Positions 46,516 to 55,048 of a stretch of 64,000 bases of DNA are shown here, piece after piece; within the stretch, counting starts at the first letter, position 1; each line of letters starts with the position of its first letter. The stretch spans positions 186,001 to 250,000 of the forward strand of contig JBDWAL010000025.1 in the NCBI GenBank assembly GCA_039978895.1, given 5' to 3'. The translations under genes were made by a program, and so were the position numbers. Origin of the DNA: Aliishimia sp039978895 (GTDB lineage Bacteria > Pseudomonadota > Alphaproteobacteria > Rhodobacterales > Rhodobacteraceae). The notes under the pieces were generated by a model. It did not search any database. It was given only the letters and a program-made list of their open reading frames with translations, and was not told the origin of the DNA.

Positions 46516-46764
46516 TCAGTCTTGGGGAACGTCCTTCGGTTTGGCGCGAAAATCGGCCAAAGTCTTTTTAAGGAACGCGCGGCCATTTTCTTCCGCCATA
46601 CGGGTTCGGATCGCGGTCAGAAAGGCTTCTTCCAAGGTCTGCGAAGACGATCCAATCACCTTAGCAACCTCCATAAAGAGGCGATGCTCGCCGAGCTCTT
46701 TTTGCACGGCGAGGCATTCTTCAGCCAACACAGCCGCCATCTCAACTGTCGTTGAGGCAGCCAT
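46516..46764 (-). CDS. Conserved hypothetical 82-residue protein
   Basis: Small helical protein, MAASTTVEMAAVLAEECLAV at the start, ending KPKDVPQD. The ATG overlaps the stop of the upstream hydrolase gene by one base (TGATG), so the two are coupled. I recognise no domain; it resembles short uncharacterised alphaproteobacterial proteins. Confidence 0.75.
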   Translation of the reverse strand: MAASTTVEMAAVLAEECLAVQKELGEHRLFMEVAKVIGSSSQTLEEAFLTAIRTRMAEENGRAFLKKTLADFRAKPKDVPQD

Positions 46765-47417
46765 CAGCGTGATGTCTCAGTCAGGCGGCGTTTGACGTAA
46801 TCTGTGGTCGTATCCATCAGAGTGTCCATATGGGGTTCTTCAAAGAAGTGGCCCGCGCCCTCAACCACGTCATGTGTGATCGTGATTCCCTTTTGCTCAT
46901 GCAACTTGTTGACCAAAGACACCGTGTCAGGTGGTGGTGCAACCCGGTCGGCAGAGCCATTGATGATCAAGCCAGATGCCGGGCACGGGGCCAAAAAGCT
47001 GAAATCATACATATTCGCAGGCGGAGACACCGAAATGAAGCCTGTGATCTCGGGGCGGCGCATCAGCAACTGCATGCCAATCCATGCGCCAAACGAGAAC
47101 CCAGCAACCCAGCAATGCTTAGAGTTGTTATTCATCGATTGCAGATAATCGAGTGCAGAAGCCGCATCAGACAGCTCGCCAATACCCTGATCATATTCAC
47201 CCTGCGAGCGGCCAACACCACGGAAGTTAAACCGCAATACGGTGAACCCCATGTTATAAAACGCATAATGCAGGTTATAGACGACCTTGTGATTCATCGT
47301 CCCGCCGAATTGTGGATGCGGATGCAGCACAATGGCAATCGGGGCGTCACGGTCTTTTTGTGGGTGGTAGCGGCCTTCGAGCCGGCCTTCGGGTCCAGGA
47401 AAAATGACCTCGGGCAT
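46764..47417 (-). CDS. Alpha/beta hydrolase
   Basis: 217 residues. The oxyanion region is VLHPHPQFGGTMNHKVV, the nucleophile elbow AGFSFGAW (Ser), then Asp in INGSADRVAPP and His in VEGAGHFF. This is the compact dienelactone-hydrolase-like type often annotated as a serine aminopeptidase/esterase. It is divergent from iscR and shares the intergenic region with the Irr-type box, so iron could affect it too. Confidence 0.88.
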   Translation of the reverse strand: MPEVIFPGPEGRLEGRYHPQKDRDAPIAIVLHPHPQFGGTMNHKVVYNLHYAFYNMGFTVLRFNFRGVGRSQGEYDQGIGELSDAASALDYLQSMNNNSKHCWVAGFSFGAWIGMQLLMRRPEITGFISVSPPANMYDFSFLAPCPASGLIINGSADRVAPPPDTVSLVNKLHEQKGITITHDVVEGAGHFFEEPHMDTLMDTTTDYVKRRLTETSR

Positions 47418-47479
47418 AGACGTCCCTCGTCTTTGTTGTCTTTGGGCTTTAGAATTCTTGACGAATTCGCTCGGCCAAC

Positions 47480-47494
47480 TTAGAACTGTTCTAA
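47480..47494. promoter_or_regulatory. Irr-type iron control element over the iscR-suf promoter
   Basis: TTAGAACTGTTCTAA is a perfect 7-1-7 inverted repeat matching the Irr/ICE consensus (TTAGAA-N3-TTCTAA). It overlaps a likely -10 (TAGAAC, 47481-47486) that lies 17 bases after a -35 TTGACG (47458-47463). Occupation by Irr would block this promoter, which reads toward iscR and the suf genes. Confidence 0.7.
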
Positions 47495-47585
47495 ACGTGC
47501 TGGGGCGATTGCCTCAGCCCGACGGATTTAGGGCCAAAGCCACGCCGCGTCAATCGTTGCTGGTCACCAACAAGGAATGTGCTGC

Positions 47586-48044
47586 ATGAAACTGTCCACA
47601 AAAGGGCGTTATGCGATGGTCGCGCTCAGTGATATTGCGCTGCAACCCAGCGACCGTTTGGTCACCTTGGGAGAGATATCCGAGCGCCAAGACATATCGC
47701 TGCCATATCTGGAACAGCTCTTTGTGAAACTGCGCCGTGCAGAGTTGGTCACATCCGTGCGCGGGCCGGGGGGCGGATATAAACTGTCGCGCGCCACCTC
47801 TGAAATCAGGGTGTCAGAAATTCTAGCGGCGGTGGATGAAACCGTAGACGCCATGCACAAAGGCGCGGGCGCCTCCGGTGGAGCATCGGGGAGCCGCGCG
47901 CAATCCTTGACCAATCGTCTGTGGGAAGGGCTAAGCGCGCATGTTTATGTGTTCCTGCACCAAACCCGGTTGAGCGACGTCGTGGGCAACGAGCTGGCAC
48001 CATGCCCTGCGGTTCCCAACCTCTTTGCGCTTGTGGACGAGTGA
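47586..48044 (+). CDS. iscR: Rrf2-family regulator IscR
   Basis: Winged-helix regulator of Fe-S assembly genes; 152 residues from MKLSTKGRYAMVALSD (frame open three codons earlier). The recognition part is ISLPYLEQLFVKLRRAELV with RGPGGGYKL. The three cluster-binding Cys of E. coli IscR (92, 98, 104) are absent: that stretch reads KGAGASGGASGSR. The only Cys lies near residue 140 (LAPCPAVPN). An unusual cluster ligation has been described for Rhodobacter IscR. First gene of the suf operon. Confidence 0.9.
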   Translation: MKLSTKGRYAMVALSDIALQPSDRLVTLGEISERQDISLPYLEQLFVKLRRAELVTSVRGPGGGYKLSRATSEIRVSEILAAVDETVDAMHKGAGASGGASGSRAQSLTNRLWEGLSAHVYVFLHQTRLSDVVGNELAPCPAVPNLFALVDE

Positions 48045-48095
48045 TCCATTGGGCATGTGGCTTTTCCAGAACCCTTCAAAGGCAAACCAAACGTG

Positions 48096-49259
48096 ATGCG
48101 GACTTATCTGGATCATAACGCGACCACACCACTGCGCGCTGAGGCGCGTGCGGCGATGTTGGCGGCGATGAACCTGGTGGGAAATCCATCCTCAGTGCAT
48201 GCAGAGGGACGCGCCGCGACCAATGTGGTCGAACGCGCGCGCGCTCAAGTCGCAGCACTGGTCGGATGTCGGCGTGCGCAAGTGATCTTTACATCAGGTG
48301 CCACCGAGGCCGCAGCCCTAGCTGTAGCGCAAAAAGCGCGTCATGGCGGAGTGTTTTTGTCGCTACCAACGGAGCATGATTGCTTCTTGGATTGGAGTGA
48401 TGCGCAGGTGCCGGCATTGGTCGGGCGAAATGGTCGTGCCGTGTTGCAAATGGACGAAATGACGTGTCAGCTTGCGGGTGCAACGCAAAGCGATGCAGTG
48501 CTTTTGGCAATATCTGCTGGGAACAGTGAAACAGGACTTATCACGCCTGTGCTTCCAAACTGTAGCGCATATGAGATTTCGGGTCACAACGACGAGGGCG
48601 TCAAGCCGGTAGACGTGGCAACGGTGTGTGATGTGACGCAAGTCGTGGGGCGGCTAAAGTTGAATTGGGACCCGCAGCTCAAACCAGCCTATGCGATCCT
48701 GTCAGCGCACAAGATTGGCGGACCCAAGGGGGTTGGCGCGTTGATCAATTTCACTTCGGAGGATCCAGAAGCGATTCTTCGTGGGGGTGGTCAGGAGATG
48801 GGGCGGCGTTCTGGGACGGAAAATACGCTTGGTATCGCGGGATTCGGGGCCGCTGCGGAGGCCGCTGCACGTGACGTTGAGGCAGGCAAGTGGGCTGAGG
48901 TTGAGAAACTTAGAAATATTCTAGAAACGGGTCTTGAGGCTCTGGATAAAGAGACTATTTTTGTCGGGAAAGATGCTGCCCGCTTACCCAACACATCCTG
49001 CATTCTAACGCCCGGTTGGAAGGGCGAAACGCAGGTAATGCAGATGGACCTTGCCGGGTTCGCAATTAGTGCGGGGTCGGCCTGTTCCTCTGGCAAGGTA
49101 AAGGCGAGCAAAGTGCTGCTGGCCATGGGCTATAATGAGATTGAAGCCAGCAGCGCCATTCGGGTGTCGCTTGGGCTTGAGACAACAGAAGAAGATATCG
49201 CGCGTTTTATCGACGCGTGGGGTGACAAACGTAAGAAACACAAGGCGCGCGCGGCGTGA
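48096..49259 (+). CDS. Cysteine desulfurase, NifS/IscS type
   Basis: PLP enzyme that takes sulfur from cysteine. 387 residues from ATG 48096 (MRTYLDHNATTPLR); the frame is open to 48057. The PLP Lys is in ILSAHKIGGPKGVGAL and the active Cys in SAGSACSSGKVKASK, a class I-type loop. It is one of two desulfurases in this operon (sufS is the other). The region around GLITPVLPNCSAYEISGH is somewhat divergent. Confidence 0.9.
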   Translation: MRTYLDHNATTPLRAEARAAMLAAMNLVGNPSSVHAEGRAATNVVERARAQVAALVGCRRAQVIFTSGATEAAALAVAQKARHGGVFLSLPTEHDCFLDWSDAQVPALVGRNGRAVLQMDEMTCQLAGATQSDAVLLAISAGNSETGLITPVLPNCSAYEISGHNDEGVKPVDVATVCDVTQVVGRLKLNWDPQLKPAYAILSAHKIGGPKGVGALINFTSEDPEAILRGGGQEMGRRSGTENTLGIAGFGAAAEAAARDVEAGKWAEVEKLRNILETGLEALDKETIFVGKDAARLPNTSCILTPGWKGETQVMQMDLAGFAISAGSACSSGKVKASKVLLAMGYNEIEASSAIRVSLGLETTEEDIARFIDAWGDKRKKHKARAA

Positions 49260-49280
49260 CCTTAGTTGGGAGACACAGAC

Positions 49281-50804
49281 ATGACGGCATTAGATGACGG
49301 CGTAGTCAAAGACGGGGTCGATCAGGACACCGTAGATGCGGTTCGTGAAGTGGGCGGTGCGTATAAGTACGGCTGGGAAACCGACATTGAGATGGAATAC
49401 GCCCCAAAAGGGTTGGACGAAGACATCGTCAAGCTCATCTCTGAGAAAAACGAAGAACCTGCGTGGATGACCGAGTGGCGCCTGGACGCCTACAAGCGCT
49501 GGCTGACAAAGACAGAGCCAGACTGGGCCATGGTCGACTACCCTGAAATCGATTTTCAGGACCAGTATTATTACGCGCGTCCAAAATCGATGGAAGTGAA
49601 GCCGAAATCCTTGGACGAGGTCGATCCAAAGCTTTTGGCGACCTATGAAAAGCTCGGCATCCCGTTGAAAGAGCAAATGATCCTTGCCGGTGTTGAAGGG
49701 GCAGAAGAGCTCACCGATGCGCCGCGCAAAGTCGCCGTGGACGCGGTGTTTGATTCCGTATCTGTGGGCACAACCTTTCAGGCGGAACTGCTCAAAGCGG
49801 GCGTGATCTTCTGTTCGATTTCAGAAGCCATTCGCGAGCATCCTGAGTTGGTGAAGAAGTACCTCGGCTCGGTTGTTCCCGTGTCTGACAACTACTATGC
49901 GACATTGAATTCAGCGGTGTTTTCGGACGGCTCCTTTGTCTATGTGCCCCCCGGTGTGCGCTGCCCCATGGAGCTTTCAACCTATTTCCGCATCAATGCC
50001 GAAAACACAGGGCAATTCGAGCGCACCCTAATCATCGCCGATAAAGGCAGCTATGTCAGCTACTTGGAAGGGTGTACTGCGCCACAACGCGATATCTCTC
50101 AGCTGCACGCGGCGGTCGTCGAGATCATTATCGAAGAAGACGCGGAAGTGAAATATTCCACCGTTCAGAACTGGTATCCCGGTGACGAGAACGGCAAAGG
50201 CGGCATCTATAACTTTGTCACCAAACGTGCCGACTGCCGGGGCGATCGCGCCAAGATCATGTGGACACAAGTTGAGACCGGTTCCGCCGTGACCTGGAAA
50301 TACCCATCCTGCATCCTGCGTGGCAACGAGAGCCAAGGCGAATTCTATTCCATCGCAATCGCCAACAACATGCAGCAAGCTGACACCGGCACCAAGATGA
50401 TCCATTTGGGTAAAAACACCAAAAGCCGGATCGTCTCTAAGGGGATTTCGGCGGGCAAAGCGCAAAACACCTATCGCGGGTTGGTATCGATGCACCCCAA
50501 AGCCAAGGAATCGCGCAACTACACGCAATGTGATTCACTGCTGATCGGGGACAAGTGTGGGGCGCACACCGTGCCGTATATCGAGGTGAAGAACAATTCA
50601 TCGCGGGTAGAGCACGAAGCGACGACATCGAAAGTGGACGACGATCAACTCTTTTACTGTCGCTCGCGGGGGATGGACGAGGAAGAAGCCGTCGCATTGG
50701 TTGTGAACGGGTTCTGTAAGGACGTGTTGCAAGCCTTGCCGATGGAATTCGCGATGGAAGCGCAGCAATTGGTTGCGATTTCGCTGGAAGGGTCTGTGGG
50801 GTAA
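49281..50804 (+). CDS. sufB: Fe-S cluster scaffold protein SufB
   Basis: 507 residues from ATG 49281 (GGGAGA upstream; frame open to TTG 49266). Core of the SufBC2D scaffold. The family block EGCTAPQRDISQLHAAVVE with its Cys, then QNWYPGDENGKGGIYNF, and HEATTSKVDDDQLFYCRSRG near the end are all intact. The next genes follow within a few bases. Confidence 0.97.
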   Translation: MTALDDGVVKDGVDQDTVDAVREVGGAYKYGWETDIEMEYAPKGLDEDIVKLISEKNEEPAWMTEWRLDAYKRWLTKTEPDWAMVDYPEIDFQDQYYYARPKSMEVKPKSLDEVDPKLLATYEKLGIPLKEQMILAGVEGAEELTDAPRKVAVDAVFDSVSVGTTFQAELLKAGVIFCSISEAIREHPELVKKYLGSVVPVSDNYYATLNSAVFSDGSFVYVPPGVRCPMELSTYFRINAENTGQFERTLIIADKGSYVSYLEGCTAPQRDISQLHAAVVEIIIEEDAEVKYSTVQNWYPGDENGKGGIYNFVTKRADCRGDRAKIMWTQVETGSAVTWKYPSCILRGNESQGEFYSIAIANNMQQADTGTKMIHLGKNTKSRIVSKGISAGKAQNTYRGLVSMHPKAKESRNYTQCDSLLIGDKCGAHTVPYIEVKNNSSRVEHEATTSKVDDDQLFYCRSRGMDEEEAVALVVNGFCKDVLQALPMEFAMEAQQLVAISLEGSVG

Positions 50805-50807
50805 ACC

Positions 50808-51182
50808 ATGGAGGCTAGTGAGGATCACACATTGGTGGGGCGAACATTTGCGCACCGCAACGCGGATGCTTCGGTCGGGGTTCAGCCCGAACCTGCAAGC
50901 CTTACGGGTCGCTTTGTGATGTCGGGTGTGGCTAGTGCAGTTGTTGGAATTATCTTGGGTCTGACATTGGCGCCAAACTATGTGCCTGCATTGGCTCTTG
51001 GGTTTGCGATGACCGGGGTTGCGGCAAGCGTGGCTTGGTTTATGTGGCGCTCGGCTGCGTCCAAAGCCAAGGCAATCGAGCTTCAAGCAGAGTTGCACGA
51101 CCTCAAGCAGCAAGAGTTTGGGCTGAGATATGAGGAGGCCAAAGCCAACGGTCAATTGGACGCGTGGGACAAAGACGAATGA
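50808..51182 (+). CDS. Hypothetical membrane protein in the suf operon
   Basis: 124 residues with two membrane helices (about 41-60 and 66-84) and a charged coiled-coil tail (ELQAELHDLKQQEFGLRYEE). It starts four bases after sufB and its TGA overlaps the next gene's ATG. No known domain. Its place inside the operon suggests a membrane-linked accessory role, but this is inference. Confidence 0.75.
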   Translation: MEASEDHTLVGRTFAHRNADASVGVQPEPASLTGRFVMSGVASAVVGIILGLTLAPNYVPALALGFAMTGVAASVAWFMWRSAASKAKAIELQAELHDLKQQEFGLRYEEAKANGQLDAWDKDE

Positions 51183-51370
51183 TGCTCTTGCTTGTTCAAT
51201 CCGCGGGCGCCGGGATTGGTGTGTTCTTGGGCACGTTGATCGGATTTAGTATCCGCAAACGCTCGGGCAAAACCGAGGGGCTTTTGGCCGGATCAATTCT
51301 GATGACCGCCGTGGTGGCAGGGCTTTTGGCGCTCGCTGTGATGATGACTTACAACGCAATCTTGGGATAA
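51179..51370 (+). CDS. Small two-helix membrane protein in the suf operon
   Basis: 63 residues from ATG 51179 (overlapping the previous TGA; a second ATG follows immediately). Two hydrophobic helices, GAGIGVFLGTLIGFSI and GSILMTAVVAGLLALAVMM, with a basic KRSGK turn. Function unknown. The YbjQ-like gene follows after five bases. Confidence 0.7.
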   Translation: MMLLLVQSAGAGIGVFLGTLIGFSIRKRSGKTEGLLAGSILMTAVVAGLLALAVMMTYNAILG

Positions 51371-51375
51371 CCGGA

Positions 51376-51690
51376 ATGATTATTACAACCACACCGTCGG
51401 TCGAGGGCTACCAGATTTCGGACTACAAGGGCATCGTTGTGGGCGAAGCGATCATGGGGGCGAACATCGTGCGCGATGTGTTTGCATCAATCACGGACAT
51501 CGTGGGTGGACGATCCGGGGCCTATGAAAGCAAGCTACAAGATGCGCGTGACACAGCGCTCGCAGAGCTGGAAGACCGGGCGCGCGAAAAGGGTGCAAAC
51601 GCAGTTGTCGGTGTCGATCTGGATTACGAGGTGGTCGGTCAATCCATGTTGATGGTATCCGCTTCTGGCACAGCTGTGGTGCTGGGGTAA
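51376..51690 (+). CDS. YbjQ-family (UPF0145) heavy-metal-binding-like protein
   Basis: 104 residues matching the family across its length: TTTPSVEGYQISDYKGIVVG, VRDVFASITDIVGGRSGAYE and REKGANAVVGVDLDYEVVG. The fold resembles a pentameric metal-binding module, but the function is not established. Within the suf operon a metal-handling role is tempting. Confidence 0.88.
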   Translation: MIITTTPSVEGYQISDYKGIVVGEAIMGANIVRDVFASITDIVGGRSGAYESKLQDARDTALAELEDRAREKGANAVVGVDLDYEVVGQSMLMVSASGTAVVLG

Positions 51691-51694
51691 TCGC

Positions 51695-52507
51695 ATGAGC
51701 GCGCCGTTGTCCTTGTTTTGGTGGAAAGCGGTTCCCAACTTTGGGGACGCCATTTCGCAAACCATTGTCGCCCATATGTCAGGGCGCATAGTGGAACATA
51801 AGAGCGTGGCGAAAGCGGACATGTTTGCGATCGGTTCAATTTTGCAAGTGGCGCGGCGCAAACTGACGCGTCAACCGCGCACAGATGGCATCAAGCCTTG
51901 GGTCTGGGGATCAGGCGTGTTGATGCCATTGGGGCGTGATGTGTTGGATCATGTGCAGATTGCACTGGTGCGTGGGCCCGTAACGGCGGCGTTGTTGGGG
52001 GTGAACACGGATCAATTTGGCGATCCCGGCCTGCTTGCGGATGAGGTTTATGAAGCGCGCCCGCGTCACGACAAGATCGGGATCGTGCCGCATCACACCT
52101 TGGTTGATGATGCCGAGTTACTGGCCGTTATTGCGAAAGACCCTGCATTGGTGTTGATCGATCCGCGCGATGATGCGGGCGAGGTGTGCCGCCAGATCAG
52201 CGCATGTGCGCACGTGTTTGCGTCCTCGTTGCATGGGTTGATTGTGGCGGATGCTTACGGCGTTGGCTCGACATGGTTGGATCCGGTTGGGCAGGGACGA
52301 TTGAAATACTACGACTACGCGGCCTCGATTGGGCGTGATCTGACGGGGCCGGTGTCGACACCGGACATCCCGGCTTGCGTCAAAGCGTTGAAAGAAAAAG
52401 CGATACCTTACAGCGACGGCATTGCGCGTGCGCGCCATGCGCTGAAGGCGAATTTTCCTGCTGAGTTAAAAGCAGGCCCGAAACATGCAGCCCCAGCGGC
52501 TGCCTAA
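51695..52507 (+). CDS. Polysaccharide pyruvyl transferase-family protein
   Basis: 270 residues. The opening LFWWKAVPNFGDAISQTIV and the later VFASSLHGLIVADAYG are hallmarks of the pyruvyltransferase (CsaB/ExoV) family, which adds pyruvyl ketals to surface sugars. It is an odd neighbour for sufB and sufC, inserted between them with the same strand and tight spacing. Confidence 0.85.
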   Translation: MSAPLSLFWWKAVPNFGDAISQTIVAHMSGRIVEHKSVAKADMFAIGSILQVARRKLTRQPRTDGIKPWVWGSGVLMPLGRDVLDHVQIALVRGPVTAALLGVNTDQFGDPGLLADEVYEARPRHDKIGIVPHHTLVDDAELLAVIAKDPALVLIDPRDDAGEVCRQISACAHVFASSLHGLIVADAYGVGSTWLDPVGQGRLKYYDYAASIGRDLTGPVSTPDIPACVKALKEKAIPYSDGIARARHALKANFPAELKAGPKHAAPAAA

Positions 52508-52530
52508 ACCGATAGAATGAAGGACAGAAC

Positions 52531-53286
52531 ATGTTGAATATCAAAGGTCTGAAGGTGCAACTTGAAGAAGAGGACAAGCAAATCCTCAAGGGCGTCGACC
52601 TGACGGTTGAAGCGGGAAAAGTGCACGCGATCATGGGGCCAAACGGGTCTGGAAAATCGACGCTGTCCTATGTGTTGTCCGGCAAAGATGGCTATGAAGT
52701 CACCGGCGGTTCGGCCACGTTAGAGGGCGCGGACCTTCTGGACATGGACCCAGAAGAGCGCGCGGCCTCTGGCCTATTTTTGGCGTTCCAATACCCCGTG
52801 GAAATCCCCGGCGTGGGCAACATGACCTTTTTGCGCACAGCTGTGAACGCACAACGCAAAGCGCGCGGCGAAGAAGAAATGAGCGCGGCTGAATTCTTAA
52901 AGATTGTGCGCGCCAAGGCAAAAGAGCTTAAGATCGACGCGGATATGTTGAAGCGCCCTGTGAACGTTGGGTTCTCAGGTGGTGAGAAAAAGCGCAATGA
53001 AATCCTGCAGATGGCAATGCTTGAGCCAAAAATGTGCATCTTGGACGAGACAGATTCCGGTCTGGATGTGGACGCTATGAAGTTGGTTGCAGAAGGCGTG
53101 AACGCGCTGCGCAGCGAGGGGCGTGGGTTCTTGGTGATCACACACTACCAGCGGCTTCTGGATCACATCAAACCTGATGTTGTGCACATCATGGCGGATG
53201 GTCGCATCGTGAAAACGGGCGGGCCGGAACTGGCGTTGGAAGTCGAAAACAACGGCTATGCGGATATTTTGGCGGAGGTGGCGTAA
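52531..53286 (+). CDS. sufC: Fe-S assembly ATPase SufC
   Basis: 251 residues, ABC-type ATPase without membrane domain. Walker A IMGPNGSGKSTLSYVL, signature VGFSGGEKKRNEI, Walker B CILDETDSGLDVDA. Drives the SufBC2D scaffold. Its stop overlaps the sufD start by one base. Confidence 0.97.
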   Translation: MLNIKGLKVQLEEEDKQILKGVDLTVEAGKVHAIMGPNGSGKSTLSYVLSGKDGYEVTGGSATLEGADLLDMDPEERAASGLFLAFQYPVEIPGVGNMTFLRTAVNAQRKARGEEEMSAAEFLKIVRAKAKELKIDADMLKRPVNVGFSGGEKKRNEILQMAMLEPKMCILDETDSGLDVDAMKLVAEGVNALRSEGRGFLVITHYQRLLDHIKPDVVHIMADGRIVKTGGPELALEVENNGYADILAEVA

Positions 53287-54560
53287 TGGCCGAGGCCGCA
53301 ATCAAAGCAAACCCGACTGAGGCGCGTTTGGCGTCTTTGACAATGCCTCAGGGCGGGTGGAGCGACCCTGCGCGCAAAGCCGCCCTAGCGCGTGTGCGCG
53401 AAATGGGTCTGCCGACACGACGCGATGAGTATTGGAAATTCACACGTCCCGACACGCTGGTTGAGGTCGATGCGCCAAAGGCTGCGGTGCTTGAGACCGG
53501 GGAGCCGATGATCTTCGCTGAAGTAGATCGCTTGAAAATCGTCTTCGTGGATGGCGTGTTTGATGCAGAGGCGTCAGATGATTTAAGCCTTGAGGGGCTG
53601 AAAATTGATCGTCTGGCAAACCTCGCCGACATTCATTGGGCGTCTGAGCTTTACGGTACGTTGGAAGCAGACGGGCATTATGTGTCGCGTCCTTTGGCGG
53701 CGTTGAACACCGCCTATGCCAGCGACGGCGTGCTGATCCATGTGACCGGAAAAGTCAGCAAGCCTGTGAGCCTGATCTATCGTCATGAAAACGAAACATC
53801 TGACGCGATCTTGCACAATGTGATCAAGCTCGACGCGGGTGCTGAGTTGACCTTGTTGGAAAACGGACCCGCCGCGGCACGGTTTAACAAATGCTTGGAA
53901 GTTGACGTTGCCGACGGCGCCGCGTTCCATCATGTGCGGGCGCAAGGCCGCGATCATGAGCGACGTGCCGTCACGCATATCTTCACGCGTTTGGGCGAAG
54001 AAAGCACCTTTAAATCCTTCACATTGACCGTGAATGGCCGTTTGACACGCAACGAAGTTATCATTGATCTTCAAGGGGATAACGCCATCGCACATGTTGC
54101 GGGGGCTTGCGTTGGCGACGGCGATTTTGCGCATGATGACACCGTGTTTGTGACCCATGATGCGGTCGCGTGCGAAAGCCGCCAAGTGTTCAAAAAGGTG
54201 CTACGCAACGGAGCAACGGGCGTGTTTCAGGGCAAAATTCTGGTAAAACAGGGGGCTCAGAAAACGGACGGGTATCAGATCAGCCAATCGCTTTTGTTGG
54301 ATGATGATGCGCAATTCCTGGCCAAGCCGGAACTGGAAATCTATGCGGATGACGTTGTGTGTTCGCACGGATCAACCTCTGGGGCGATTGACGAGGACGC
54401 GATGTTTTATCTGCGCTCACGTGGTGTGCCCGCAAAGGAAGCGACCAGTTTGCTGACTTTGGCGTTCTTGGCCGAAGCGCTTGATGAGATCGACAACAAG
54501 GACCTTGCCGAAGAGCTGACAGAGCGGTTGGCCGGTTGGATGGAGCGTCACGCCAGCTAA
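53286..54560 (+). CDS. sufD: Fe-S assembly protein SufD
   Basis: 424 residues. The beta-helix core with VCSHGSTSGAIDEDAMFYLR and the C-terminal helical SRGVPAKEATSLLTLAFL match SufD; the N-terminal part is the variable helical region. Partner of SufB. Coupled to sufC and to the next gene by one-base overlaps (TAATG). Confidence 0.95.
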   Translation: MAEAAIKANPTEARLASLTMPQGGWSDPARKAALARVREMGLPTRRDEYWKFTRPDTLVEVDAPKAAVLETGEPMIFAEVDRLKIVFVDGVFDAEASDDLSLEGLKIDRLANLADIHWASELYGTLEADGHYVSRPLAALNTAYASDGVLIHVTGKVSKPVSLIYRHENETSDAILHNVIKLDAGAELTLLENGPAAARFNKCLEVDVADGAAFHHVRAQGRDHERRAVTHIFTRLGEESTFKSFTLTVNGRLTRNEVIIDLQGDNAIAHVAGACVGDGDFAHDDTVFVTHDAVACESRQVFKKVLRNGATGVFQGKILVKQGAQKTDGYQISQSLLLDDDAQFLAKPELEIYADDVVCSHGSTSGAIDEDAMFYLRSRGVPAKEATSLLTLAFLAEALDEIDNKDLAEELTERLAGWMERHAS

Positions 54561-55048
54561 TGGGAGTCGCTTCAGACATTGTAGCAACCTATCGCAGACC
54601 GGGCCGGGTGATGGCGCGGCTGATGGCAGGGGGGCCGCGTGAAGACCGCGCTTTGGCGTTGTTGATTTGCGCATGCGCGCTGATGTTCGTCGCGCAAATG
54701 CCAAAACTGGCACGTCAGTCTTTTCAGACCGGTGAAGAGCTTAACATGTTGCTGGGCGGCTCACTTTTGGCGGTCGTCTTTATCGCGCCCTTGCTGTTTT
54801 ACTGCCTTGCAGGGGTCAGCCATTTGATCGCGAAACTGATCGGCGGGCAGGGCGGGTTTTGGCAAGCACGCTTGGTGTTGTTTTGGTCGCTTTTGGCGTC
54901 CACGCCCTTGATTTTGCTGCACGGTCTTGTCGCCGGTTTTATCGGACCCGGACCGCAAATGACGCTTGTGGGTGCCATTTGGTTCGCCGTATTCCTGTGG
55001 TTCTGGGTATCAGGCCTTTGGCAAGCAGAGAAGAGAGTAACGGCATGA
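54560..55048 (+). CDS. YIP1-family membrane protein (first of pair)
   Basis: 162 residues from ATG 54560 (MGVASDIVATYRRPGRVMAR), overlapping the sufD stop. Four to five hydrophobic segments of the Yip1 domain. The next gene overlaps by four bases and is of the same family, so the two may form a heteromeric membrane unit. Role in Fe-S assembly unknown. Confidence 0.78.
   Translation: MGVASDIVATYRRPGRVMARLMAGGPREDRALALLICACALMFVAQMPKLARQSFQTGEELNMLLGGSLLAVVFIAPLLFYCLAGVSHLIAKLIGGQGGFWQARLVLFWSLLASTPLILLHGLVAGFIGPGPQMTLVGAIWFAVFLWFWVSGLWQAEKRVTA

Noticed and set aside
48057..48095. Upstream extension of the cysteine desulfurase gene
   Set aside because: The extra residues do not match the family, which begins at the YLDHNATTP segment just after ATG 48096.
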